Shown here piece after piece: positions 1-5,619 of a stretch of 5,903 bases of DNA. The notes beneath the pieces were generated by a model. It did not search any database, was not told the DNA's origin, and worked only from the letters and a program-made list of their open reading frames with translations. The stretch is from Deltaproteobacteria bacterium (GTDB lineage: Bacteria > Desulfobacterota > GWC2-55-46 > JADFVP01). Location: positions 1 through 5,903 of the forward strand of contig JAJRYL010000137.1 of assembly GCA_024275855.1 (NCBI GenBank), read 5' to 3'. The translations under genes and the position numbers were made by a program. Every line of letters begins with the position of its first letter. Positions within the stretch are counted from its first letter, which is position 1.

Positions 1-88
1 AGAGCCGCCTGTTACGTCACCTACCCCCGCCACAACAGACCAGTAAGAGTAAAAAACCTGAACGCGACAGAGCCGCCAGACCAATCAC
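1..88. other. Gene-free edge sequence, possibly a decayed repeat copy
   Basis: No coding region is supported here. A gapped comparison suggests that roughly 42-88 is a degenerate copy of the 79-bp unit that follows. It shares, in the same order, a TAAAAA tract, a GAACG, a CGACAG and a GCC before the clear repeat sequence begins at about 89. The 9-mer agagccgcc occurs at 1-9 and again at 69-77. The similarity is weak and needs several gaps, so this is tentative. Confidence 0.35.
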
Positions 89-504
89 CCAACCCTGTTT
101 ACTCCGCATATCTAATTCTTCGGTCAGGCGGTCTCTAAAAAGAACGGACGACAGGCCCCTCGGTCGGCCAACCCTTTTTACTCCACATATCTAATTCTTC
201 GGTCAGACGGTCTCTAAAAAGAACGGACGACAGGCCCCTCGGTCGGCCAACCCTGTTTACTCCACATATCTAATTCTTCGGTCAGGCGGTCTCTAAAAAA
301 ACGGACGACAGGCCCCTCGGTCGGCCAACCCTTTTTACTCCACATATCTAATTCTTCGGTCAGGCGGTCTCTAAAAAGAACGGACTACAGGCCCCTCGGT
401 CGGCCAACCCTTTTTACTCCACATATCTAATTCTTCGGTCAGGCGGTCTCTAAAAAGAACGGACGACAGGCCCCTCGGTCGGCCAACCCTTTTTACTCCG
501 CATA
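89..504. repeat. 79-bp tandem repeat array (about 5 units plus a leading partial)
   Basis: A leading partial unit occupies 89-120. It is followed by units starting at 121, 200, 279, 357 and 436, so the period is 79, 79, 78 and 79 bp. The last unit breaks off at about 504 after actccgcata. Units are nearly identical. Unit 2 has an AGACGG variant and a T-to-G change in its T-run. Unit 3 lacks one base in the A-run. Unit 4 has one substitution (ggactac for ggacgac). The leading partial and the last unit both read ccgcata where the internal junctions read ccacata. Each unit has three CGGTC motifs, a GGCC-N8-GGCC dyad and an A/T-rich segment. The full 79 bp is conserved, with no variable spacer, so it is a minisatellite-type array. 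It begins 27 bp beyond the lipoprotein stop codon. Confidence 0.95.
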
Positions 505-530
505 CTTTAAGACACCTTAACCCAACGGCT

Positions 531-2561
531 TTAATAGAGCAGCAGATAGTCGCCGTCATCGGTACTGGCGCTGCCGCTGCGGAAGTACTCGTACCTGGGC
601 ATCTCCGGTATTATCACAATGGAATTAAACTCGCTCTTCGACTTCTTAAGATGCTTCAACTTCTTTGTTGCCGCCTTCGCTACCTTTGCGGCCTCTTTAC
701 TCACATCCTCAAGCTCTTTCAACCTGTCGGCGGCAGACTCCGCGTTATGCCTGGCTACGTCAGCCGAGGCTCCGGCATCCGAGGCTGCCTCCATGTCTGC
801 CGCCTCGGATGCGGTCGGAGACTTATACGCGCCATCTTCGGCGCCGGTACTCAACCCCATGAAACTGCCGGCAGCCTCTTTACCGGCAGCCTTCGCCGCC
901 TCTCTGGCGACTCGTCTGGCTCTGGCCGCTATTATATCAAGGTTTGAAACAGTCTCTTCGGCCTCTTTAACAGCCGCCTTCGCCTTTTTGGCCGCGGCCC
1001 TCGCCTTTTTAGCCTCTACACGGGCTTGGGCAAGTTCGGCGATAGACTCGCTGCCGAGCCGGGTCAACTGCTTTGGAATAGCGCGTTTCCATACGTGCAT
1101 TCCTCCGGCTATCACAACAAGGGTGGTCTCCGGATTATCCTCAATATAAGCCTTTGCGCTTTTAGCCATAGCAATGTCCCATGCTATCTGTATGCGGCAA
1201 AAACGGTCCAGGTCAAAGTTAATATCTCCCGCATGCTCCGCTATCGCGTCCCTTAGCATGCTCTTGTACTCCGGCTCGGCGTTGCAGGTAATGGACTCAA
1301 GCTCGTCACGGGTCATAATCAGGCTCGGTTCTTCCTTTTCCTCCTCCTCAACCTCAAGGGCGGCGGCTACCTCGGCTTCGACCTCGGCGTCTATCTCTGC
1401 CTGCGCCTCAGGGGTAATCTTGCCGTCGGGGCCTATTCCCTCTACGCTGACAACTTCCGCCGCCGCGTCCGTTTCTACCGGTCGGGTAACCTTAATCTCC
1501 GGTGCCTTATCAAGCGCCTCGGGGTCAAACTTTAACTCAGGCTCCGGGGCGGGCTCGGAATCGGCTCTTGGAAAAACCTCCTTTATGGCGCTGCGCTCAA
1601 GGCTCAAGGCCACTATATCGAGCTTCTTCTCTTTCGCATACAGAATTATAGGCGCGTACGTGACCCACGGAGTCTTCCAGTTTGTGTAGTAGAGCACCCT
1701 GAAATCTTCAAAATCTATCTCTCCGTCTATCCAGCCGTCGAGCTTTTCCTGAGAATCGACCATAAACATCTCCATGCCTATAGCGATCTTTCTGCCCGAC
1801 TTAACGAGTGCCTTTATTACATCTAACTGAAATTGATGATGCTTTTCGCTATCGTGCACCTCGCCAAGAAGTATAACGTCCGCCCCCTTGGACTCTTCTA
1901 CAATCGTCTCTAACTTTACCTCTTCAAGCTTCGAGGCAAACCGTCTCGCAACCTTAAGCTCCGCAGCGCTCTGCGCCTCTTTTGCCTTTAAACGAGCCTT
2001 TACAGCCTTCACTCTCATCTTTTTAAGCTTAAAACTACTTTTAATGTACCGGGGCCTCATCCTCTTCAACTTCCGTCCGATGGCCTCGGCCTCTTTAGAA
2101 GCCTTCTTGAGCTTTTTAAGGACTATCTTTAACGTTATGCCTTTTTTAGGCTCTTCGGGTATACTGCCTTCCTTCAGGCCTTTCTCTCCCACCTCAAGGT
2201 TCTTCACCTTCATATCGGCCTCGCGCTTAAGCTTCTTTTCTTTATTATATTCCGACAGTATTATAAACGACTTGGCCTCAAGAACCGCAACGTCGGCCTC
2301 AAGCCTCGTTGCCCTGGCTTCGAGCCTGAGCACCCTTTTCGTCCTTATCCGAGAGCTTTTCACAACAGCCTCTCCGGTAAGCACGGCTTCAACCTCTTTA
2401 ACGGAATCGGACATTATAGTATCGGGCGGAGGCAACCTGACCACCTTGATAGATGTACAACCCGATACGAAAAAAAGAAGAAGCGCGAGCGCGTAAAACC
2501 CGTAAAGCCCCAATGGGCCGGACGGAGACGAAATCCGTTTGGCGGTATCGATCAAAGACAT
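531..2561 (-). CDS. ChaN-family haem-binding-type lipoprotein with long coiled-coil insertions
   Basis: Predicted lipoprotein of 676 residues with a ChaN/DUF399-type domain, a family that binds haem and is linked to iron uptake; the exact role here is unknown. Starting at ATG 2561, residues 20-35 form a hydrophobic signal ending in lipobox VSGC (Cys35); Thr at +2 predicts outer-membrane anchoring. Residues about 68-215 are charged, Lys/Glu/Ala-rich and probably coiled coil. The domain begins near residue 227 (ADVILLGEVHD), continues with GMEMF at 262-266, and resumes with AGGMHVWKRAIP at 485-496, where His489 is the likely haem-ligand position. Two stretches split it: an acidic Pro/Glu/Ala-rich segment (331-411) and an Ala/Lys-rich helical segment (508-643). 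The last strands (NSIVIIPEM, then DGDYLLLY) follow the second insertion. ChaN proteins are usually near 300 residues, so this one is about twice as long. An in-frame TTG at 2588 is less likely, because the ATG has a GAGGAG site 10 nt upstream. It is translated just after citrate synthase. Confidence 0.85.
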   Translation of the reverse strand: MSLIDTAKRISSPSGPLGLYGFYALALLLFFVSGCTSIKVVRLPPPDTIMSDSVKEVEAVLTGEAVVKSSRIRTKRVLRLEARATRLEADVAVLEAKSFIILSEYNKEKKLKREADMKVKNLEVGEKGLKEGSIPEEPKKGITLKIVLKKLKKASKEAEAIGRKLKRMRPRYIKSSFKLKKMRVKAVKARLKAKEAQSAAELKVARRFASKLEEVKLETIVEESKGADVILLGEVHDSEKHHQFQLDVIKALVKSGRKIAIGMEMFMVDSQEKLDGWIDGEIDFEDFRVLYYTNWKTPWVTYAPIILYAKEKKLDIVALSLERSAIKEVFPRADSEPAPEPELKFDPEALDKAPEIKVTRPVETDAAAEVVSVEGIGPDGKITPEAQAEIDAEVEAEVAAALEVEEEEKEEPSLIMTRDELESITCNAEPEYKSMLRDAIAEHAGDINFDLDRFCRIQIAWDIAMAKSAKAYIEDNPETTLVVIAGGMHVWKRAIPKQLTRLGSESIAELAQARVEAKKARAAAKKAKAAVKEAEETVSNLDIIAARARRVAREAAKAAGKEAAGSFMGLSTGAEDGAYKSPTASEAADMEAASDAGASADVARHNAESAADRLKELEDVSKEAAKVAKAATKKLKHLKKSKSEFNSIVIIPEMPRYEYFRSGSASTDDGDYLLLY

Positions 2562-2571
2562 GCTAACCACG

Positions 2572-2577
2572 CTCCTC
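2572..2577 (-). promoter_or_regulatory. Ribosome binding site of the lipoprotein gene, inside the citrate synthase 3' end
   Basis: GAGGAG on the minus strand lies 10 nt before ATG 2559-2561 and within the last codons (Glu-Glu) of citrate synthase. The citrate synthase TAG (2563-2565) is separated from this ATG by one base. The arrangement supports the ATG over the TTG at 2588 and suggests translational coupling. Confidence 0.65.
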
Positions 2578-2856
2578 AATCGGTACAAAGGGCTGATTTC
2601 TAAGCCCGGTATACTGCTGCGTGGGCCTGTAGATACGGTTTGTGCTAAGCTGCTCTATCCAGTGCGCAAGCCAGCCCGACACCCTGCCCATAGCAAAAAA
2701 CGGGGTAAATATCTCCGTAGGTATGCCTATCGCCCTGAAGACGATACCGGAATAAAAGTCGATATTGGGGTAGAGTTTTTTCGCGCCGAGCCTTTCGGTG
2801 ACAACACGCTCCATCTCTTCGGATATCTCTATGGTCTTGTCGTCTATAAGCCCCTC

Positions 2857-2859
2857 TTA
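2857..2859 (-). other. In-frame TAA stop inside citrate synthase
   Basis: The plus strand reads tta, giving TAA between codons for ...RKLH and EGLIDDK.... The coding frame is the same on both sides. The first ATG after it is at 2814, preceded by gaagag with no convincing Shine-Dalgarno sequence, so independent re-initiation looks weak. TAA also ends the lipoprotein and cspA genes here, so it is a normal stop in this genome. Confidence 0.95.
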
Positions 2860-3818
2860 GTGCAGCTTGCGGATATACGAGCTAAGCACCTTGCCCCTCG
2901 GGTCCCGCGTCTTATAAACCCTGTGCCCTATTCCCATTATCTTCTCTTTACGCTCTATCTTGCCGAGTATATAAGGCTCGACAGCCTCGACAGAGCCTAT
3001 CTCCTCTATCATATCCATTACCAGTTCGTTAGCCCCGCCGTGCAGAGGCCCGGAGAGCGTACCGATGGCGGAAGAGACGATGGTATACGGGTCGGCGAGC
3101 GTAGAGCCGACAACACGGGAGCTTAAGGTAGAGGCGTTCATTTCGTGGTCGGCGTGCAGTATAAGAAGAACGTCGAGAACCTTCTCGACAAGGGGAGACG
3201 GAACTTTTTCAAGCAACATATAGTAAAAATTGGCGGCAAAGGAGAGCTCGTTATGCGGAGTTATCGGCGCGTCTCCGTGGCGTAGCCTGTGGCACGCGGC
3301 GACTATTGTTGGCAGCTTGGCTATGAGCCTTACGACAGACTCGTACCTGACCTGCTCGTTGAGCGTATCGCGCGCAGGGTAATACATGCCCATAGCGGAG
3401 GTGACCGCCTGAAGATAGTCCATAGGGTGGCCGCTCTCGGGCAGGTCCTCCATCATTCTTAGAACCTTCAGCTTCAACCGGGTATGCATAGTAATGTCCG
3501 ATACGAAAACCTCAAGCTCCTTTGCGGTAGGGGCGTACCCGAAGATAAGGGAGTACGAGACATCTAAAAAGGTGCTCTTGGCTGCAAGCTCCTCAATGGA
3601 AACACCACGATATTCAAGCAGGCCCTTTTCACCGTCAATAAAACTTATCGCGCTCTTTGCCGCTGCAATGCCTTCGAGTCCGGGAACCACATCCATAATT
3701 TTCTCTTCCATAACCCGCCTTTCGTAATTTGAGATATAGTAATAACGTACGGCTCTGGTACCCGTGCTCAAGATTGAAGCGGAGCACCTTTTCAATACTT
3801 TACGTTTAGATTCTGAAC

Positions 3819-3832
3819 ATTATAGAATTATA
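3819..3832 (-). promoter_or_regulatory. Candidate -10 elements for the citrate synthase-lipoprotein unit
   Basis: Two TATAAT hexamers occur on the minus strand, at 3819-3824 and 3827-3832, in a very A/T-rich stretch 110-120 bp upstream of the citrate synthase ATG and downstream of the cspA terminator. No good TTGACA-like hexamer is found 16-18 nt upstream of either, so the call rests on the -10 match and the position. The leader would be about 100 nt. Confidence 0.4.
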
Positions 3833-3936
3833 TATTATTTCGCCATTTGTTGCCCGAACTTTATTGATTCCGCATTGACTCCGCCGTAAAAGCCGACCGA
3901 ACGCCTTTTTGCGCGCGTGCCATTAAACGAAAGAGA

Positions 3937-3979
3937 AAAAAAGAGCCGGTATCCATTAAATGGATACCGGCTCTTTTTT
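3937..3979 (-). terminator. Rho-independent terminator of cspA (perfect 20-bp stem)
   Basis: Arms 3937-3956 and 3960-3979 pair perfectly over 20 bp around a 3-nt loop (3957-3959). The stem has a G/C-rich centre (GAGCCGGTATCC) and A/T tails that supply a T-tract on either strand. It lies 23 nt beyond the cspA stop codon. It separates cspA from the citrate synthase unit, and its symmetry would allow it to work in both directions. Confidence 0.92.
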
Positions 3980-4002
3980 CGATTAAATTTTTAAGGCGGA
4001 CC

Positions 4003-4209
4003 TTAGATCTCGCCTGGCATAACATTTTCAGCCTTAAGACCCTTAGGCCCTTCAGTTACCTCGTACTCTACTGCCTGCCCCTCTTTAAGCGTCTTGAAAC
4101 CGTCGCCGGAAATAGAGGTGTAATGTACAAAGATATCCTCGCCCGAGTCTTGCTCAATAAAGCCGAACCCCTTCGACTCATTGAACCATTTTACTTTACC
4201 TGAAGGCAT
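4003..4209 (-). CDS. cspA: Cold-shock domain protein (CspA family)
   Basis: A complete 68-residue single-domain cold-shock protein, the standard size for the family. These small cytoplasmic OB-fold proteins bind single-stranded RNA and DNA and act as RNA chaperones. The N-terminus [15 protein letters not shown] contains RNP1 (KGFGFI, residues 13-18), and EDIFVHY (24-30) contains RNP2. [10 protein letters not shown] near the C-terminus is also typical. The aromatic binding residues (Trp8, Phe15, Phe17, Phe27, His29, Tyr30) are present. ATG 4209 has a perfect AGGAGG at 4219-4224, 9 nt upstream. The gene is monocistronic: it has its own promoter (4319-4347), a leader of about 100 nt and a terminator 23 nt after the stop. 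Whether this paralogue is cold-inducible or constitutive cannot be told from the protein. The family call is very secure; the exact symbol is by family only. Confidence 0.96.
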   Translation of the reverse strand: MPSGKVKWFNESKGFGFIEQDSGEDIFVHYTSISGDGFKTLKEGQAVEYEVTEGPKGLKAENVMPGEI

Positions 4210-4312
4210 TGTTCTGTTCCTCCTGCTTGAGATTGGTATTACATAGTCAGAATATTACGGGTCTGTTTCAAGTTAATAATCTTGTTTAAGAGCACCTTTC
4301 CGACTTCACACT
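4210..4312 (-). promoter_or_regulatory. Long 5' leader of the cspA mRNA
   Basis: From the predicted transcription start near 4312 to the ATG, the leader is about 100 nt. Long leaders are known for cold-regulated csp mRNAs in other bacteria, where the RNA structure responds to temperature. I see no clear match to the E. coli cold-box sequence and no single dominant hairpin. It ends in a strong AGGAGG. Confidence 0.45.
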
Positions 4313-4318
4313 TTGGTC

Positions 4319-4347
4319 AGTTTAATTTAGCGACTCTCTATTGTCAA
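4319..4347 (-). promoter_or_regulatory. Sigma70-type promoter of cspA
   Basis: On the minus strand a perfect TTGACA (4342-4347) is followed by a 17-nt spacer and TAAACT (4319-4324), a four-of-six match to TATAAT. Transcription would begin near 4311-4313. It is placed between the rdgB stop and cspA, as expected for an independent cspA transcript. Confidence 0.75.
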
Positions 4348-4401
4348 GCCCATTTTCTTTATCCGACCCCTGACTCAAAGCCTGTTAGCCGGACAAAGTC
4401 A

Positions 4402-5061
4402 CTAAGCCGGACCAAGAAGCCCGCCGCCCTCAAGCCATTTTTTTAACCCTTTAAGCGCCATGCCTCTGTGGCTTATCTCGCCCTTTTCTCCTATACTCAA
4501 CTCGGCGGCGACAAGACCTGAAGCCGGAATAAAAAAGACCGGGTCGTAACCGAACCCCCCGGCGCCCGCCCTCCGCTCCGTTATGCGCCCGTTCAGCACC
4601 CCGTCAAACGTCTGTTCTTTCGCTTCGTCAGTGCCGGGCGCGCCCGGTATAACAAGCGCTATTACCGTACGAAAGCGGGCCGTGCGCTTCTCAGGCGGCA
4701 CCCCGTCCAGCTCTTTTAGAAGCCGGTTGATGTTGTCGTCGTCGCTTGCGTTGACTACCTGGTTATGATTTTGCGCCGTGCCGGAACCGATCACAGCGTA
4801 GCGGGCGGAGTGTATGCCGGGCGCGCCGCCGAGGAAATCTACCTCAAGGCCGGAATCGTCCGCGAGCGTTGCCAACCCCGTAAACGCGGCAAACGCGCGC
4901 GCCTTTATTAACGCGTTTTCGGCAAACGTACCGCCGGTTTCGGGCGGCATCTTGAAACCGGGAAAAGCGTCAGGGAAAAGAAGCTCCAATTCAAGCCCTT
5001 TTAAAAAACCGCATATCTCACGCCGCTTGCCCTTGTTGGCGGTAGCGATAACTATCTTCAT
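4402..5061 (-). CDS. rdgB: XTP/dITP diphosphatase (RdgB/HAM1 family)
   Basis: Cytoplasmic house-cleaning pyrophosphatase that hydrolyses ITP, dITP and XTP to monophosphates, keeping deaminated purines out of nucleic acids. The 219-residue product has the family signatures: TxNxxKxxE at residues 7-15, ADDSGLEVD with Asp69 in the position of the catalytic acid, GFGYDPVF at 169-176, and SHRGMALK at 197-204. The family is usually about 195-205 residues. The extra length here is mainly a segment at about 90-104 (VIGSGTAQNHNQVVN) between SARYA and the DDDNINRLL helix. ATG 5061 is chosen because the conserved N-terminus MKIVIATANK starts there and GGAG lies 5 nt upstream. Upstream in-frame codons to 5184 read through repeat and hairpin sequence and are not part of the gene. 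It follows rph, a common pairing, but at an unusually long distance of 626 bp. Confidence 0.96.
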   Translation of the reverse strand: MKIVIATANKGKRREICGFLKGLELELLFPDAFPGFKMPPETGGTFAENALIKARAFAAFTGLATLADDSGLEVDFLGGAPGIHSARYAVIGSGTAQNHNQVVNASDDDNINRLLKELDGVPPEKRTARFRTVIALVIPGAPGTDEAKEQTFDGVLNGRITERRAGAGGFGYDPVFFIPASGLVAAELSIGEKGEISHRGMALKGLKKWLEGGGLLGPA

Positions 5062-5091
5062 GCCGTCTCCGTTTAAACAATAGGTTGTTAC

Positions 5092-5122
5092 AAAAAAGTT
5101 ACGCCCCGCACGAGGCGGGGCG
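5092..5122 (-). terminator. Terminator-like hairpin in the rdgB leader
   Basis: An 8-bp, nearly all G/C stem (5102-5109 with 5115-5122, loop 5110-5114) is followed on the minus strand, after 4 nt, by six T residues (5092-5097). It ends about 30 nt before the rdgB start codon. It could stop transcripts coming from rph or act as an attenuator ahead of rdgB. The 4-nt gap before the T-run makes it a less than ideal intrinsic terminator. Confidence 0.45.
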
Positions 5123-5157
5123 CAGTGCAACGTATATCTGGTACGTAAAAGCCGCTT

Positions 5158-5193
5158 GTCATTACGAGGGGCCGAAGGCGACAAAGCAATCTC
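5158..5193. repeat. Dispersed repeat, GTCATTGCGAG...GCAATCTC type
   Basis: The sequence starts gtcattacgag and ends aaagcaatctc, with a gccgaaggcgac core. It is related to both arms of the inverted repeat at 5393-5480, which start gtctttgcgag and end in gcaatc. From memory, motifs of this kind occur as dispersed intergenic repeats in many bacterial genomes. Confidence 0.65.
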
Positions 5194-5200
5194 TTTTTTT

Positions 5201-5257
5201 AAGATGCTGAATCAAGTTCAGCAGGACACTGCCTGAGACAGGTGCGTTCCGCACGGG
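5201..5257. repeat. Repeat module copy A (partial)
   Basis: It begins aagatgctgaatcaagttcagc, runs through actgcctgagac and ends at the first mini-hairpin gtgcg-ttc-cgcac (5242-5254). It matches 5542-5598 almost base for base, then diverges exactly after cacggg, so it lacks the second mini-hairpin present in copies B and C. Confidence 0.85.
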
Positions 5258-5332
5258 AAAAATCCATTGTTAATATAATACCGAACGGCAGGTTGCAGAC
5301 TACCGGATTATGCACCCTCCGCAGGAGCGCGG

Positions 5333-5370
5333 GGTGCGTTCCGCACGGGTCGCGACGCGCGACGGCGTAT
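5333..5370. repeat. Repeat module copy B (twin mini-hairpin part)
   Basis: It carries ggtgcgttccgcacggg followed by tcgcgacgcgcgacggcgtat, identical to 5582-5619 of copy C. Two small hairpins stand in tandem: 5-bp stem 5334-5338/5342-5346 and 6-bp stem 5349-5354/5358-5363, each with a 3-nt loop. The palindromic front half of the module seen in copies A and C is absent here. A perfect 16-bp palindrome (tttcaagtacttgaaa, 5370-5385) begins at its last base. Confidence 0.85.
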
Positions 5371-5392
5371 TTCAAGTACTTGAAAGCCGCCC

Positions 5393-5480
5393 GTCTTTGC
5401 GAGGAGCGTATGCGACGAAGCAATCCGGTCTTATCAGCAAAGACATAAAAGCGAGATTGCCGCGCTTCGCTCGCAAAGAC
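5393..5480. repeat. Inverted repeat, GTCTTTGCGAG...GCAATC type
   Basis: Arm 5393-5425 starts gtctttgcgag and ends agcaatc. Arm 5453-5480, read on the minus strand, starts gtctttgcgag and ends gcaatctc. The arms face each other across about 27 nt. They are two oppositely oriented members of the same dispersed family as 5158-5193. Confidence 0.8.
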
Positions 5481-5485
5481 TATAT

Positions 5486-5569
5486 TGTCACCCTGAACTC
5501 GATTCAGGGTCTGCCTTGTACAAATGTGTTGGAATAAGTACAAGATGCTGAATCAAGTTCAGCATGACA
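5486..5569. repeat. Composite inverted repeat of TGTCA-CTGAACT(T)GATTCAG type
   Basis: The left arm 5486-5521 starts tgtca, contains ctgaactcgattcag and ends cttgtac. The right arm 5538-5569 starts gtacaag, contains ctgaatcaagttcag and ends tgaca. Read on opposite strands the arms match except for a few substitutions and a short gap, around a central 16 nt. Each core is itself a palindrome (ccctgaa/ttcaggg and atgctgaa/ttcagcat), so the whole forms nested dyads. Confidence 0.8.
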
Positions 5570-5619
5570 CTGCCTGAGACTGGTGCGTTCCGCACGGGTC
5601 GCGACGCGCGACGGCGTAT
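5542..5619. repeat. Repeat module copy C (most complete)
   Basis: It contains both halves of the module: the palindromic atgctgaa-tcaag-ttcagcat, then actgcctgagac, then the twin mini-hairpins (stems 5583-5587/5591-5595 and 5598-5603/5607-5612) and acggcgtat. Its first half matches copy A, its second half copy B. It shares 5542-5569 with the right arm of the composite inverted repeat. Confidence 0.85.

Larger units (their letters stand above)
2563..3711 (-). pseudogene. gltA: Citrate synthase interrupted by an in-frame TAA
   Basis: Citrate synthase condenses acetyl-CoA and oxaloacetate to citrate at entry to the TCA cycle. The frame from ATG 3711 to TAG 2563 spans 382 codon positions, the usual length of the short dimeric class. 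The only interruption is TAA at 2857-2859 (position 285). Family landmarks lie on both sides: GLEGI near the N-terminus, HADHEMNAST (His186/His189), GPLHGGANE (His224), GIGHRVYK (His263), then after the stop YPNIDFYSG (catalytic-type Asp318), RVSGW (Arg343) and IYRPTQQYTG. The 284-residue product before the stop would lack the Asp and the C-terminal substrate-binding Arg, so it should be inactive. The frame is unchanged across the stop, and a single change (for example GAA to TAA) explains it. The start at 3711 has an AAAGG site 6 nt upstream; a TTG at 3795 adds 28 residues without family character. 2-Methylcitrate synthase cannot be excluded. A sequencing error, a recent mutation or readthrough are all possible. 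Confidence 0.85.

Noticed and set aside
89..504. CRISPR array
   Set aside because: The whole 79-bp unit is conserved, with no variable spacer, the unit is too long for a CRISPR repeat, and no cas gene is visible.
371..559. Small minus-strand protein of 62 residues
   Set aside because: It is made of the tandem repeat, whose unit is not a multiple of three, overlaps the end of the lipoprotein gene and has no recognisable features.
619..2496. Long plus-strand open frames (619-1149, 1174-1689, 1888-2496)
   Set aside because: They are antisense to the lipoprotein gene; their Ser/Ala/Phe-rich translations mirror its Ala/Lys/Glu-rich codons and they match no family.
2563..2814. Separate gene for the citrate synthase C-terminal part
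   Set aside because: The frame is continuous with the upstream part apart from one stop, and ATG 2814 lacks a convincing ribosome site, so one interrupted gene is simpler.
2857..2859. Recoding of the stop as selenocysteine or pyrrolysine
   Set aside because: Those use TGA and TAG; this is TAA, which also ends two other genes in the window.
2539..3126. Plus-strand frame of 195 residues across the citrate synthase
   Set aside because: It is antisense to strongly conserved citrate synthase sequence and has no family features.
3712..3795. Upstream TTG start adding 28 residues to citrate synthase
   Set aside because: No good ribosome site precedes it, the added residues look unlike the family, and ATG 3711 gives the usual length.
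5062..5184. N-terminal extension of RdgB to 5184
   Set aside because: The extension translates the hairpin and repeat sequence; the family N-terminus and a GGAG site define ATG 5061.
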